From: JARFPW01 sp035464655
GTDB lineage: Bacteria; Gemmatimonadota; Gemmatimonadetes; Palauibacterales; Palauibacteraceae
Direction: 5' to 3'
Length of the DNA stretch: 64,000 nucleotides
NCBI GenBank assembly: GCA_035464655.1
Contig: DATHRZ010000012.1
Span: 62,001 to 126,000, forward strand
Of this stretch, positions 26,701 through 33,908 are shown piece by piece; the first letter of the stretch is position 1, and each line of letters opens with the position of its first letter. The notes under the pieces were generated by a model. The model searched no databases. It was not told the DNA's origin and saw nothing but the letters and a program-made list of their open reading frames with translations. Made by a program: the position numbers and the translations under genes.

Positions 26701-27261
26701 GTCGCCGTGAGCCTGCTCGAGGCGGCGTAGCGCCGTGCGTCGCCGATCCTTGTAGCGGCCGATCTCCGCCGCCTCTTCGAACAACGCCCTTCGCTCCTCC
26801 GGACGGTCGCTGAGGATCGCGTCGATCATCTTCGACTCGATGATCGAATAAGCGTTCGCGCCGAGCCCCGTGTCGCGACACATGTCCTGGATGTCTTTCA
26901 GCCTGACCGTCTGGCCGTTGAGCTCGTAGACGCTCTCGCCGCCACGCAGCACCGTTCGTCCGATCGCTACCTCGGGATACGGCACCGGGAGGATTCCGTC
27001 CTCGTTGGCGATGCGAAGCTCGACTTCGGCGCGGTGGATCGGCTTGCGATTCGCCGTGCCGTGGAAGATCGCCTCGTCCATGCGGCTGCCGCGGATCGCC
27101 GACGCACGCTGCTCGCCCAGGACCCAGCGGAGCGCGTCGGAGATGTTGGACTTCCCGCAGCCGTTCGGACCGACGACGGCCGTGATCCCGCCATGGAATT
27201 CGACGGTCGTCGGATCGGCGAACGACTTGAAGCCGCTGAGCGTCAGGGACTTGATCTTCAC
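23725..27261 (-). CDS. smc: Chromosome segregation ATPase SMC
   Basis: 1178 residues, the usual length. The head begins MKIKSLTLSGFKSFADPTTV with Walker A GPNGCGKSN (31-39). Two long Glu/Arg/Ala-rich coiled coils flank a hinge around residues 500-660 (GKDLPPIVARLQADRDKVAG onwards). The C-terminal head has the signature LLSGGERTLTALGLLFAIYL and Walker B FCVMDEVDAPLDE. It loops and compacts the chromosome with ScpAB, which are not in the window. GTG 27261 is chosen because it begins exactly at the conserved N-terminus and overlaps the upstream stop as GTGA; the open frame continues 218 codons upstream but has no family sequence. Confidence 0.97.
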   Translation of the reverse strand: MKIKSLTLSGFKSFADPTTVEFHGGITAVVGPNGCGKSNISDALRWVLGEQRASAIRGSRMDEAIFHGTANRKPIHRAEVELRIANEDGILPVPYPEVAIGRTVLRGGESVYELNGQTVRLKDIQDMCRDTGLGANAYSIIESKMIDAILSDRPEERRALFEEAAEIGRYKDRRRTALRRLEQAHGDLQRLDDVIGEVQSKVRSLARQRGRATRYGDLRDRRLTLEVAVAASRLDAIEDRLAEAERALAEARRGQPEQEADLAREETEVEALRLHLLERERERGQLAGRLEIVRSRLEEIERQRLLTDERLTAARRRIEQIAAERREIDTRREAARAEHEAALARSDQRSEELARLRETEAALAERVQALRDERQVAERESADARAELTKLIAELGAAGAEAEGRRERRRARAAERERREEERSEASAVYDRLVESLASAEAEAEAARAERAALEARLEEARQALRTSRSEAAAHRDRAAVLDGELASVSARVGGLAGMLSAGKDLPPIVARLQADRDKVAGVRGVLAEFMDVPPDLTRAVEAQLGSLLFGVVVDDWAAVRRVRHWLSGRDETAGLVLLPLDPGPAGPPSSGALNERVEAHGAGEAWVRALLGGIDVATGDDFEPRAGPWVAQDGSGLDRLGAVRLGQPSGGKGMLRRRAELQELERQRDELASEIAQLRSGLEDLDAEARRQAERVAELDAEHERLTGREREAAATVEATADRLERTRATIGELDARLAELTDAPDAESDEFGGETSDASEGRVADLAERRAEMEARLSDLEGRLLERATVWESERDALQELRVRIARIEADQEAEAARAERAAAALAELDQRSSRLDAELQAHRETIERGSDQLAGSEEELESLFEARAELETEVRERMEDLEERRAELETRESKLRAARTREREASERRHALELEVSELRGRSASIRERIEVEWERAFEELRQEVARPSEGDAEAWADELTEVRQKLSSLGPVNMLAAAEYDEEKERLDFLEAQKDDLESARQDLHDSISRINAAASEAFDTVFREVRQNFRDIFVTLFEGGECDVWLEDPNDPLDSPIEISASPRGKRTQRIHLLSGGERTLTALGLLFAIYLAKPSPFCVMDEVDAPLDESNIGRFTAMLQRFARDTQFLVITHNARTIEAADYIYGVTMQEPGVSTLVALDLKDLPRAAAVG

Positions 27262-28616
27262 GGCGCGATACCCGATCTGGCGACGAGTTCGGCCCCGCTT
27301 CCCAGTTCCTCGAGTCGGCGTCCGAGCGGCTCGGCATCCTCCTCCGACATGAAGGCTCCCGCATACACGCGATACAGGGGGGCCTCGGCCGTATCGCTCA
27401 GGACATAAGCCGGCACGTCGGCCGTCCAGAGCTCGCGTACCCGCTGATTCGCCTCGTCCCGCGCCGTGAACGTACCGACCTCGTAGGCGAGGCGCACGGG
27501 CCGGATGTCCCACTCCTTGAACATTTCCTTGCGACCGTCCTCGACCAGGTCGGCCATGGCGGACGCCGCGTCGGCGCGATCTTCGAACGCGCCCGCCAGC
27601 ACTCGATAGTAGATCCGACCTCGCACCGGCGTGGGGGCGACGAAAAACAGTCCGCCGGCCTCGGACAGCTCGGCCCGGCGTCCCATGGCGTCCGCCAGGC
27701 GCATATAGCTTCCCACCAGCACGGAGTATCGCGCGGCCGGGCCCGCGAATCCCCGTGGTTCGGGCGCTGCCGCAAGCACCGGTTCCGCCGCCTGCGCCCC
27801 GGACGGCGACGACGGCCGCTCGGAGGCGAGTCGGTCGGCCTCGGCCGCCGGCCGCGACGATCCGCCCCCCGCACCCCCGTCGGGGGCGGGACGGAGAAGG
27901 GCCCACGCGCCCCACAGGAGGAGTGCCGCGATCGGCACGGCCAGCAGGCGAGCCAGCGAGCCCAGTGGCCCGAACCGACGCCCGGCCGGCTCCGTGGCCG
28001 TCGCGGTCTCCGCCCCGTCCGCCGCCGGGGCTGCGGCCCGAACGGGCGGCTCTACCGGGGGCGGGGCCGGACGCTCGACGCGTGCGAGCAGTGGCGCTCC
28101 GAGCTCGGCCGCCACGCCTCGCACGTCGCCGAGCGCGATGCAGCCGTCGAGTTGCAGGCGCTCGGCGGACTCCGCCGGCCGGTCGGCCGCCGGACCGACG
28201 AGATCCTCCTCGCCCAGGTAGAGGAGCATCGTCCCGCCCCCCTCCCTGACCTTCGCGACGAAGCGCCGAAAGGCCCGCATCCGCCGCAAGCCGGAAAACG
28301 GCAAGGCGCCTTCGCCGGCTGGCAGGTAGGCGAAGCGCTGACCGGCGCTGGTATGGGCGATGGACGCGATCGTGGCGGCGCCGGTCAGGGCCGAAGTGAG
28401 GCCCGGACCGGCGGCGTCGAGTCGTCGATCGAGCTCGCGGGAGTCGCCCGCGGCGTTGGCCAGAAAGGTTCGGCCCCGCTCGCGGCCCACCATGTCGGCC
28501 AGGCCGATCGCGACCCCGGCTGCCCAGTCATCGCTACCCCGATCACGGACGAGCGCGATCACCCGCGCCTCGTCGGGCAGCCAGCCTTCCGCCGCCGTCG
28601 GACGTCCGTCGGTCAT
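27258..28616 (-). CDS. SPOR-domain membrane protein with a degenerate P-loop-like N-terminal domain
   Basis: 452 residues in three parts. Residues 15-140 resemble a MinD/BY-kinase-type domain (EARVIALVRDRG..., GRTFLANAAGDSRELDRRL, RFAYLPAGEG) but the P-loop Lys/Gly residues are replaced by RDRGSDD, so nucleotide binding looks lost. A single membrane helix lies at about 222-241. After a Pro/Ser-rich linker come two SPOR-like repeats (about 297-375 and 378-450, YSVLVGSYM...YRVLAGAF and YEVGTF...YRVYAGAF). SPOR domains bind denuded peptidoglycan at division sites. Its stop overlaps the smc start and its start overlaps another SPOR gene. Confidence 0.75.
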   Translation of the reverse strand: MTDGRPTAAEGWLPDEARVIALVRDRGSDDWAAGVAIGLADMVGRERGRTFLANAAGDSRELDRRLDAAGPGLTSALTGAATIASIAHTSAGQRFAYLPAGEGALPFSGLRRMRAFRRFVAKVREGGGTMLLYLGEEDLVGPAADRPAESAERLQLDGCIALGDVRGVAAELGAPLLARVERPAPPPVEPPVRAAAPAADGAETATATEPAGRRFGPLGSLARLLAVPIAALLLWGAWALLRPAPDGGAGGGSSRPAAEADRLASERPSSPSGAQAAEPVLAAAPEPRGFAGPAARYSVLVGSYMRLADAMGRRAELSEAGGLFFVAPTPVRGRIYYRVLAGAFEDRADAASAMADLVEDGRKEMFKEWDIRPVRLAYEVGTFTARDEANQRVRELWTADVPAYVLSDTAEAPLYRVYAGAFMSEEDAEPLGRRLEELGSGAELVARSGIAP

Positions 28617-30130
28617 TCCGTCGCGCCGATCTCCGTCACCCAGGCCTGGAGATCACGCTCGCGCAGGAGCTGCCGGGCGGCGGCCTCGGCACGCGCCCGG
28701 CTGGGGAACGGACCGACCAGGCCGCGGTGCCACGTTTCACCCGCCTCGTCCGGATATGACTGAATGCGCGTGGGATACCCCGCTTCCGACAGTGTTTCGA
28801 GCAAGGACACGACGCCGGTTCGCTGGCGCGCGGACGTGACGATCGCGTAGTAGCCGGCCGGTCCCTCGTCGGCGGCCGCCGGACCGTCGCGGTCGATATC
28901 CGGCATCTCGGCGTCGCCGACGGGCTCGCCGGCGGCTCCATCCTCATTCGGATCCGGGGCTCCCGCCGTCGCGCCGAGGTCGTCGAGCGCCTCGCGCAAC
29001 TCGCCGTCCCGGTCGGCCGCGGGGTTGAAGCGCACCGCAACCCACCAGCGCGGAGCACCGCCCGCCAGCACTACGCCGCCCGTATCGGCTACGGACACGA
29101 GCCGGGCTTCGTCGTCGACGAGCGCGATCGACAGGTCTCCGGGCAGTCCGAGCGGAAGATCGGAGCGCCACTCCCCGACGAATTCCGCCGCCTCGTCCTG
29201 TCCGATGCGGATCCTGGCCAGCCCTTCGGGCGTGCGGAGGAACAGCGAGCCCCCGAACAGGCCCGGCCGCATCCGGTCGGCGGCGGCGGGTAGCGAACCG
29301 AGCGACTGCGTTTCGAGGCTGAAACGGCTCAGACGCGCGACCCTCGGCGGCGCGTCGAGCGCGACATAGATCTCGTGCGAGCTCGGCGATGCTCCGAGCG
29401 CGCGAACGGTACCGTCGACCTCGGCCTCGCCGACGAGCCGACCTTCGTCCTCGATCGCGTAGATCCGAACGGATCGTCCCGACGGGCCCGTGACGACCAC
29501 TCGCCGCCCCCATGCCGTGACGAGCGCCGGTGGACGGCCGGCATCGGGGATCTCGACCGTCGCGGCAGTGTCTGCCCGCTGCACAAGTCTCAGCCGTGAC
29601 GCGTCGCCCCCGATCAGCACGGCGACCCCACCGTCGATCGGCCCCGCCCAGACCGCCGGTTCCGGGAGCGAGTATCCCTGCGCGTGCTCACCGCCCGCTT
29701 CAAAAACGAAACGTCCGGCCGAATCGACGAACACGACCGACGAGGACGAGATCCCCGAAACGTGCGCTTCACCCGACAGTTCGGCCAACTCCGTGACCTC
29801 GTCGGCCGGAATCTCGTAGCGGACCAGGGTGCCGTCCTCCGCCAGCAGGATCACCGACCCGTCGCCCAGCGACCAGGCCCCCTGTACGACGGGAATCTCC
29901 GTGGCGCCGTTCCAGACGATCGAGTCCGGGTCAACGACCGGTCGTACATCCGCCGTGCCGCCCCGGCGCGGGATCGTGAGGAGCCCCCACTCGGCGGCGG
30001 CGCTTCCCACGACCAGGCTCGCGACGCGGCGTTCGCTGTCGATCACCTCGTCGGGCGATTCGTCGCCGCAGGCGGTGAGCGCCAGCGCTGCGACCACGAG
30101 CGTCATCCTTGCATATCTGATGCTGCCCAA
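28613..30130 (-). CDS. SPOR-domain lipoprotein
   Basis: About 505 residues. The N-terminus gives a lipoprotein signal with a lipobox (VVAALALTAC, Cys about 21), followed by DESPDEVIDS. The central 380 residues are beta-rich repeats resembling a propeller or WD-like sensor (for example SLGDGSVILLAEDGTLVRYE). The final 80 residues are a SPOR domain (GYYAIVTSARQRTGVVSLLE...GLVGPFPSRARAEAAARQLL). TTG 30130 is chosen over ATG 30106 because AGGGAGA lies at proper distance before the TTG and the resulting n-region carries two Arg; ATG 30106 has no spaced Shine-Dalgarno. It is coupled by ATGA to the next SPOR gene. Confidence 0.75.
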   Translation of the reverse strand: MGSIRYARMTLVVAALALTACGDESPDEVIDSERRVASLVVGSAAAEWGLLTIPRRGGTADVRPVVDPDSIVWNGATEIPVVQGAWSLGDGSVILLAEDGTLVRYEIPADEVTELAELSGEAHVSGISSSSVVFVDSAGRFVFEAGGEHAQGYSLPEPAVWAGPIDGGVAVLIGGDASRLRLVQRADTAATVEIPDAGRPPALVTAWGRRVVVTGPSGRSVRIYAIEDEGRLVGEAEVDGTVRALGASPSSHEIYVALDAPPRVARLSRFSLETQSLGSLPAAADRMRPGLFGGSLFLRTPEGLARIRIGQDEAAEFVGEWRSDLPLGLPGDLSIALVDDEARLVSVADTGGVVLAGGAPRWWVAVRFNPAADRDGELREALDDLGATAGAPDPNEDGAAGEPVGDAEMPDIDRDGPAAADEGPAGYYAIVTSARQRTGVVSLLETLSEAGYPTRIQSYPDEAGETWHRGLVGPFPSRARAEAAARQLLRERDLQAWVTEIGATE

Positions 30131-30240
30131 GCTGTCTCCCTGTGGAGTTGCGGGCCGGTGCCGGATGTCGGGCCGACCGACTTGCCAACATGCCGATCGA
30201 TCCCCGGGGGTCGCAACGGAGGCTGACGTGTCGCGCCGTG

Positions 30241-33200
30241 TCAGAACATCTCTCCGAGTCCGAGCGACCAGCGGCCGCGTCGAAACTCGTCGCCCCGTGA
30301 CAGCGGCACCGTATAGTCGAGACGCAGCACGGCGAAGAACAGGTTCATGCGCAGGCCGGCCCCCACGGCCGCCAGCGGCTCGCGGACCAGGAACGGGTCG
30401 TCGTCGGGTGCGCGGTCGAGCACGAGGGCGTGCACACCCGGTGTCCAGGCGGCGCCCACGTCGAAGAACAGCGCGGCGTCGAGCGCCGGAAAATTGAGCG
30501 GGAGCCACGCGTCCTTCAGCGCGTTGAGCAATGGTACTCGAAGCTCGGTGTTCACGAGCAGCGCGCTCGAGCCGATGGCGCGCTCCTGGGCCGGGCAGAA
30601 CAGGTCGACCACGCTCTCCTCACGGGAAGCGGCGCACTCTTCGGCCCCGTAGCTGTCGGGATCATAGCCCCTCAGGTAGTACGGCCCGCCCCACGCCAGC
30701 TCGAACTCCGACGCGTCGTCGCCGGCCCCGATGTCGAACCGACCGAACGCCAGAAATCTCTGGGCGAGCGTGATCGAGAGCGGCAGCGGCAGGTAATGCC
30801 TCAGGTCGAGCCGGGCGTCGGCCATGTTGAGGTCCCCGAGCGCCGGCGCGAACGACGCCCGCAACCGCCGTCCGCCGATCGCACCCGTGAACCCGGGCAG
30901 CGAATTGTCGTGCACCCACGCGACGGACGGCTGCACGAACACACGTGTCCGCCCGTCGATCGTCCGGCGAAAGGGTTCGAACTCAGGCCGGAAGACGCCC
31001 CGCAGCAGGAGATCGGTCTGCAGACTCGCGCCCTGGATCTCGGCCTCGAGCCGCGTGAACTGGCTGAGCGGATACGCGGCGGCGATGCCGACGGAGCGAT
31101 ACTGATCCCGCTGGAACACGTTGAACTCGCCGAGACGTCCGTCCTCGCCCGGCACCTCCTGCAGGCGCGTGCCGCGAAACCGGAAGAACGGATACTGCAT
31201 GAACGTGACACCGAGATTCAACCGATTCTTCAAGTACGCATACGAGGTCAGGATGCGCGCGTTGTCGAACGAACCCTGAACGTCACCGGCGATGAACAGG
31301 TTGTGGTCGCCAAGCATGTCGGCCAGGAGGACGTAGGATCCCCCGAACACGCTGTTGCCGAAGTAACCTCCGGTCTGGGCTCCGATCGAGGGACGGCCGA
31401 CGACCTCGACGGCCAGGTCGACGCGATAGTCGCGCGTCGCGAAGGCCGCCGTATCGGGCAGGGCGAGGCTGGCGCTGTCGAGCAGTCGGCGGACTGACAG
31501 CATGGGCCTCGCGTCCGCGTCGCCGACCACGTCTGAGCGCCGAGAGCCCTCGTCGGTCAGGTAGAACGACGCCGGGGGTCCGTCGTCGGTGGGCCGGCGC
31601 GCCTCGGCGGCCTCGACCGTCCGGATGGCACCGATTTCCGTCGCCGCCGTAGCGGCTTCGGCGACGGCTCCGGGGGGTCGGGCCTTCCGGCGCGGCCCGT
31701 CGACCGTGTAGATGTTGAACCCCGCGTCCTCGAAGTACGAGAACGCGAGTCGGTCGGCGTCACGGGCCCACGTCAGGCCCGGACTGGTCAGCAGGGCGCC
31801 CTCCCCCATCACGCCCGTAAGCACGTCGGTGAGCTGCCGTGGCTCCCCGCCGTCGACGTCGTGCAGGAAGACGTTGAACGTCCCGGTGCGGGTGGACAGA
31901 TAGGCGATCGTGCGGCCGTCGGGAGACCACGCGGGGTTGATCGCGATGCCCGCCTGCCCCGCCAGGGCGCGGCGCTGCCCCGAGGCCAGGGTCAGGAGCT
32001 CGACGCGCAGGGGGCCGAACGACAGCGTCTCGAGATCGGTCCGCGCGCCCGCGTCGGTCGCATAGGCGATCGTCCGCCCATCGGGCGACCAGGCGGGATG
32101 GAGCTGCGCATAGCGGTCGTCGGTCAGGCGGCGTACGTGGTCGGTCGACAGGTCCCAGACGTAGAGGTCGGAGATGCCACCGAACAGGCCCGTGAACACG
32201 ATGCGGCGCCCGTCCGGCGCCCACGACGGAGATTGCAGGCCGTTGAGGCCGGGCTCCAGGGTTCTCACCACGTCCCCCGACTGCACGTCCATCACGACGA
32301 CCACGTCCCGCCCACCGCGCTTTGCGACGAAGGCGAGCCGCCGCCCGTCGGGGCCGAAGTCGGCCGACGAGCTCAGGTAGCGCAGGCTCTCGAAGTCGCC
32401 GCCGCGCGCCGCTTCGACCAGGCGTCGCACCGGCTCGCCGGTTTCGGCATCCGCCACCCACAGGTCGTAGAAGCTGTACAGGTCGTGCCCGAGATCGGAC
32501 AGATACGCCAGCCGGCGACCGTCGGGCGACAGGGCCGGCGCGATGAAGCTGGGCGATTTCTCACGGCCGGTGGGAAAGGTGTGTGAGGTCACCCGCCGCG
32601 CCACCTCGTCGACCGCCCGGGCGCGCCGGATCTCGGGAAGGTGGGCCGCGCGCACCGCCTCGTGCCAGTCGCGCGAGAGCTCGTCGAGCGAGACCCCGAG
32701 GGTATGCCGGAACGCGCGCTCGGGGCCCGTCGCCGCAGCTCCCTTGAGGAGGTCTCCGACCGCCTGGTCGCCCCAGCGCGCGCCGATGTAGTTCCACAGC
32801 GACTGGCCGAACCGGTAGCTCAGGAAGTCGTTGAACCGGTCCATCTCCTCGATCGTGCGCAGGTACCCCGACAGGGCGGCATCCCGCATCCACGCCGTCG
32901 TCTTCGCGTCGATTCGCCCGACCGACAGGTACTCGGCCATCCCCTCCATGAACCACAGGCTCGGGACGAACGAGAAGGGCGACGCCGATCGCTCCACCGC
33001 GCTTCGCTTGAGAATGTCGAACTGGAAGGCATGGACCAGCTCGTGGGCGAGGACGTGCTCGAACTCGGCATAGCTGCCGGTCAGGGGCAGCAGTACGCGA
33101 TCCCGCAGCGACTCGGTGACGCCGCCGGTCGACTCGCCGATGTGCCCCCCCAGCACGTTGGTGCCCTGGAAATCGGTCTGCGAGGCGTAGAGGATGATCG

Positions 33201-33486
33201 GCTTTCGCTGCCGAAACTCGTGGTCGAGCAGCCGGCTCAGGCGACCGTAGATGCGCTCGGCCATGCGTGCGGCGTCATAGGCCGCCGTGCGCTCCTCGCC
33301 GTAGAAGTAGACGTCGAAGTGGGCCGTCTCGATGACCTCGAAGTCGCGCGGCTGGTACTGGACCTTGTTGCGCCCGAACGCCGTCTGGCCGGTGACGGGC
33401 TCGGCGAGCGCTCCGACGAGACCGGCCGCGACGACGCCGACGACCAACAGCCGGCGCGCGGCGACGCGCGGCGTGGGGACGATCAC
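30241..33486 (-). CDS. Metallopeptidase-like, TolB-propeller, BamA-like outer-membrane barrel fusion protein
   Basis: 1081 residues with a signal peptide (LLVVGVVAAGLVGALAEPVTGQ). Residues 45-330 look like a gluzincin-type peptidase with HELVH (His148, Glu149, His152) and a downstream FMEGMAEYLS giving the third ligand candidate Glu181. Residues about 350-690 contain repeated PDGRRLAYLSD / WSPDGRTIAY blades of a PD40/TolB propeller. From about 745 to the end is a beta-barrel of the Omp85/BamA surface-antigen type ending in RWSLGLGEMF with terminal Phe. It probably sits in the outer membrane with the protease and propeller in the periplasm. The start is GTG 33486, a GTGA overlap with rsfS. Confidence 0.8.
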   Translation of the reverse strand: MIVPTPRVAARRLLVVGVVAAGLVGALAEPVTGQTAFGRNKVQYQPRDFEVIETAHFDVYFYGEERTAAYDAARMAERIYGRLSRLLDHEFRQRKPIILYASQTDFQGTNVLGGHIGESTGGVTESLRDRVLLPLTGSYAEFEHVLAHELVHAFQFDILKRSAVERSASPFSFVPSLWFMEGMAEYLSVGRIDAKTTAWMRDAALSGYLRTIEEMDRFNDFLSYRFGQSLWNYIGARWGDQAVGDLLKGAAATGPERAFRHTLGVSLDELSRDWHEAVRAAHLPEIRRARAVDEVARRVTSHTFPTGREKSPSFIAPALSPDGRRLAYLSDLGHDLYSFYDLWVADAETGEPVRRLVEAARGGDFESLRYLSSSADFGPDGRRLAFVAKRGGRDVVVVMDVQSGDVVRTLEPGLNGLQSPSWAPDGRRIVFTGLFGGISDLYVWDLSTDHVRRLTDDRYAQLHPAWSPDGRTIAYATDAGARTDLETLSFGPLRVELLTLASGQRRALAGQAGIAINPAWSPDGRTIAYLSTRTGTFNVFLHDVDGGEPRQLTDVLTGVMGEGALLTSPGLTWARDADRLAFSYFEDAGFNIYTVDGPRRKARPPGAVAEAATAATEIGAIRTVEAAEARRPTDDGPPASFYLTDEGSRRSDVVGDADARPMLSVRRLLDSASLALPDTAAFATRDYRVDLAVEVVGRPSIGAQTGGYFGNSVFGGSYVLLADMLGDHNLFIAGDVQGSFDNARILTSYAYLKNRLNLGVTFMQYPFFRFRGTRLQEVPGEDGRLGEFNVFQRDQYRSVGIAAAYPLSQFTRLEAEIQGASLQTDLLLRGVFRPEFEPFRRTIDGRTRVFVQPSVAWVHDNSLPGFTGAIGGRRLRASFAPALGDLNMADARLDLRHYLPLPLSITLAQRFLAFGRFDIGAGDDASEFELAWGGPYYLRGYDPDSYGAEECAASREESVVDLFCPAQERAIGSSALLVNTELRVPLLNALKDAWLPLNFPALDAALFFDVGAAWTPGVHALVLDRAPDDDPFLVREPLAAVGAGLRMNLFFAVLRLDYTVPLSRGDEFRRGRWSLGLGEMF

Positions 33487-33908
33487 GTCGCCCCTGGCGC
33501 CGCCTCCTCGAGCCGGATGAGCGGAGCGTCCCCCCACAGTTCCTCGAGGCGGTAGAAATCGCGGACGCGCGGGATGAACACGTGCACGACGGCGCTGATG
33601 TAGTCGATGAGGATCCACGACCCCTTGCTCTGCCCTTCGATGCCGGCGGGCCGGATCCCGGCGGCCCGGCCACGCTCCATCACCGTGTCGGCGATCGCAC
33701 GCGCGTGCGTGTCGGAATCACCAGAGGCGATCACGAAGTAGTCGGCCGCGTCCGACAGGCCACGAAGGTCGAGCAGGACCGGCAGGCGCGCGTTGCGCTC
33801 ACGCAGAGCCTCTACGATGACTTCCACGTCTTCGGGGAGCGTGTCGAGGGTCACCGGATCGGCGGGACGCTCGTCCGGCTCGCGCCGTTCTGTGGTGTCG
33901 TCCGTCAT
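33483..33908 (-). CDS. rsfS: Ribosomal silencing factor RsfS
   Basis: 141-residue member of the RsfS/Iojap family that binds L14 on the 50S subunit and blocks subunit joining when nutrients are short. Visible are LRGLSDAADYFVIASGDSDTHARAIAD and the conserved GQSKGSWILIDYISAVVHVF. ATG 33908 overlaps the upstream stop as ATGA; about 35 N-terminal residues (MTDDTTERREPDERP...) are an acidic extension absent in many relatives. Confidence 0.92.
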   Translation of the reverse strand: MTDDTTERREPDERPADPVTLDTLPEDVEVIVEALRERNARLPVLLDLRGLSDAADYFVIASGDSDTHARAIADTVMERGRAAGIRPAGIEGQSKGSWILIDYISAVVHVFIPRVRDFYRLEELWGDAPLIRLEEAAPGAT

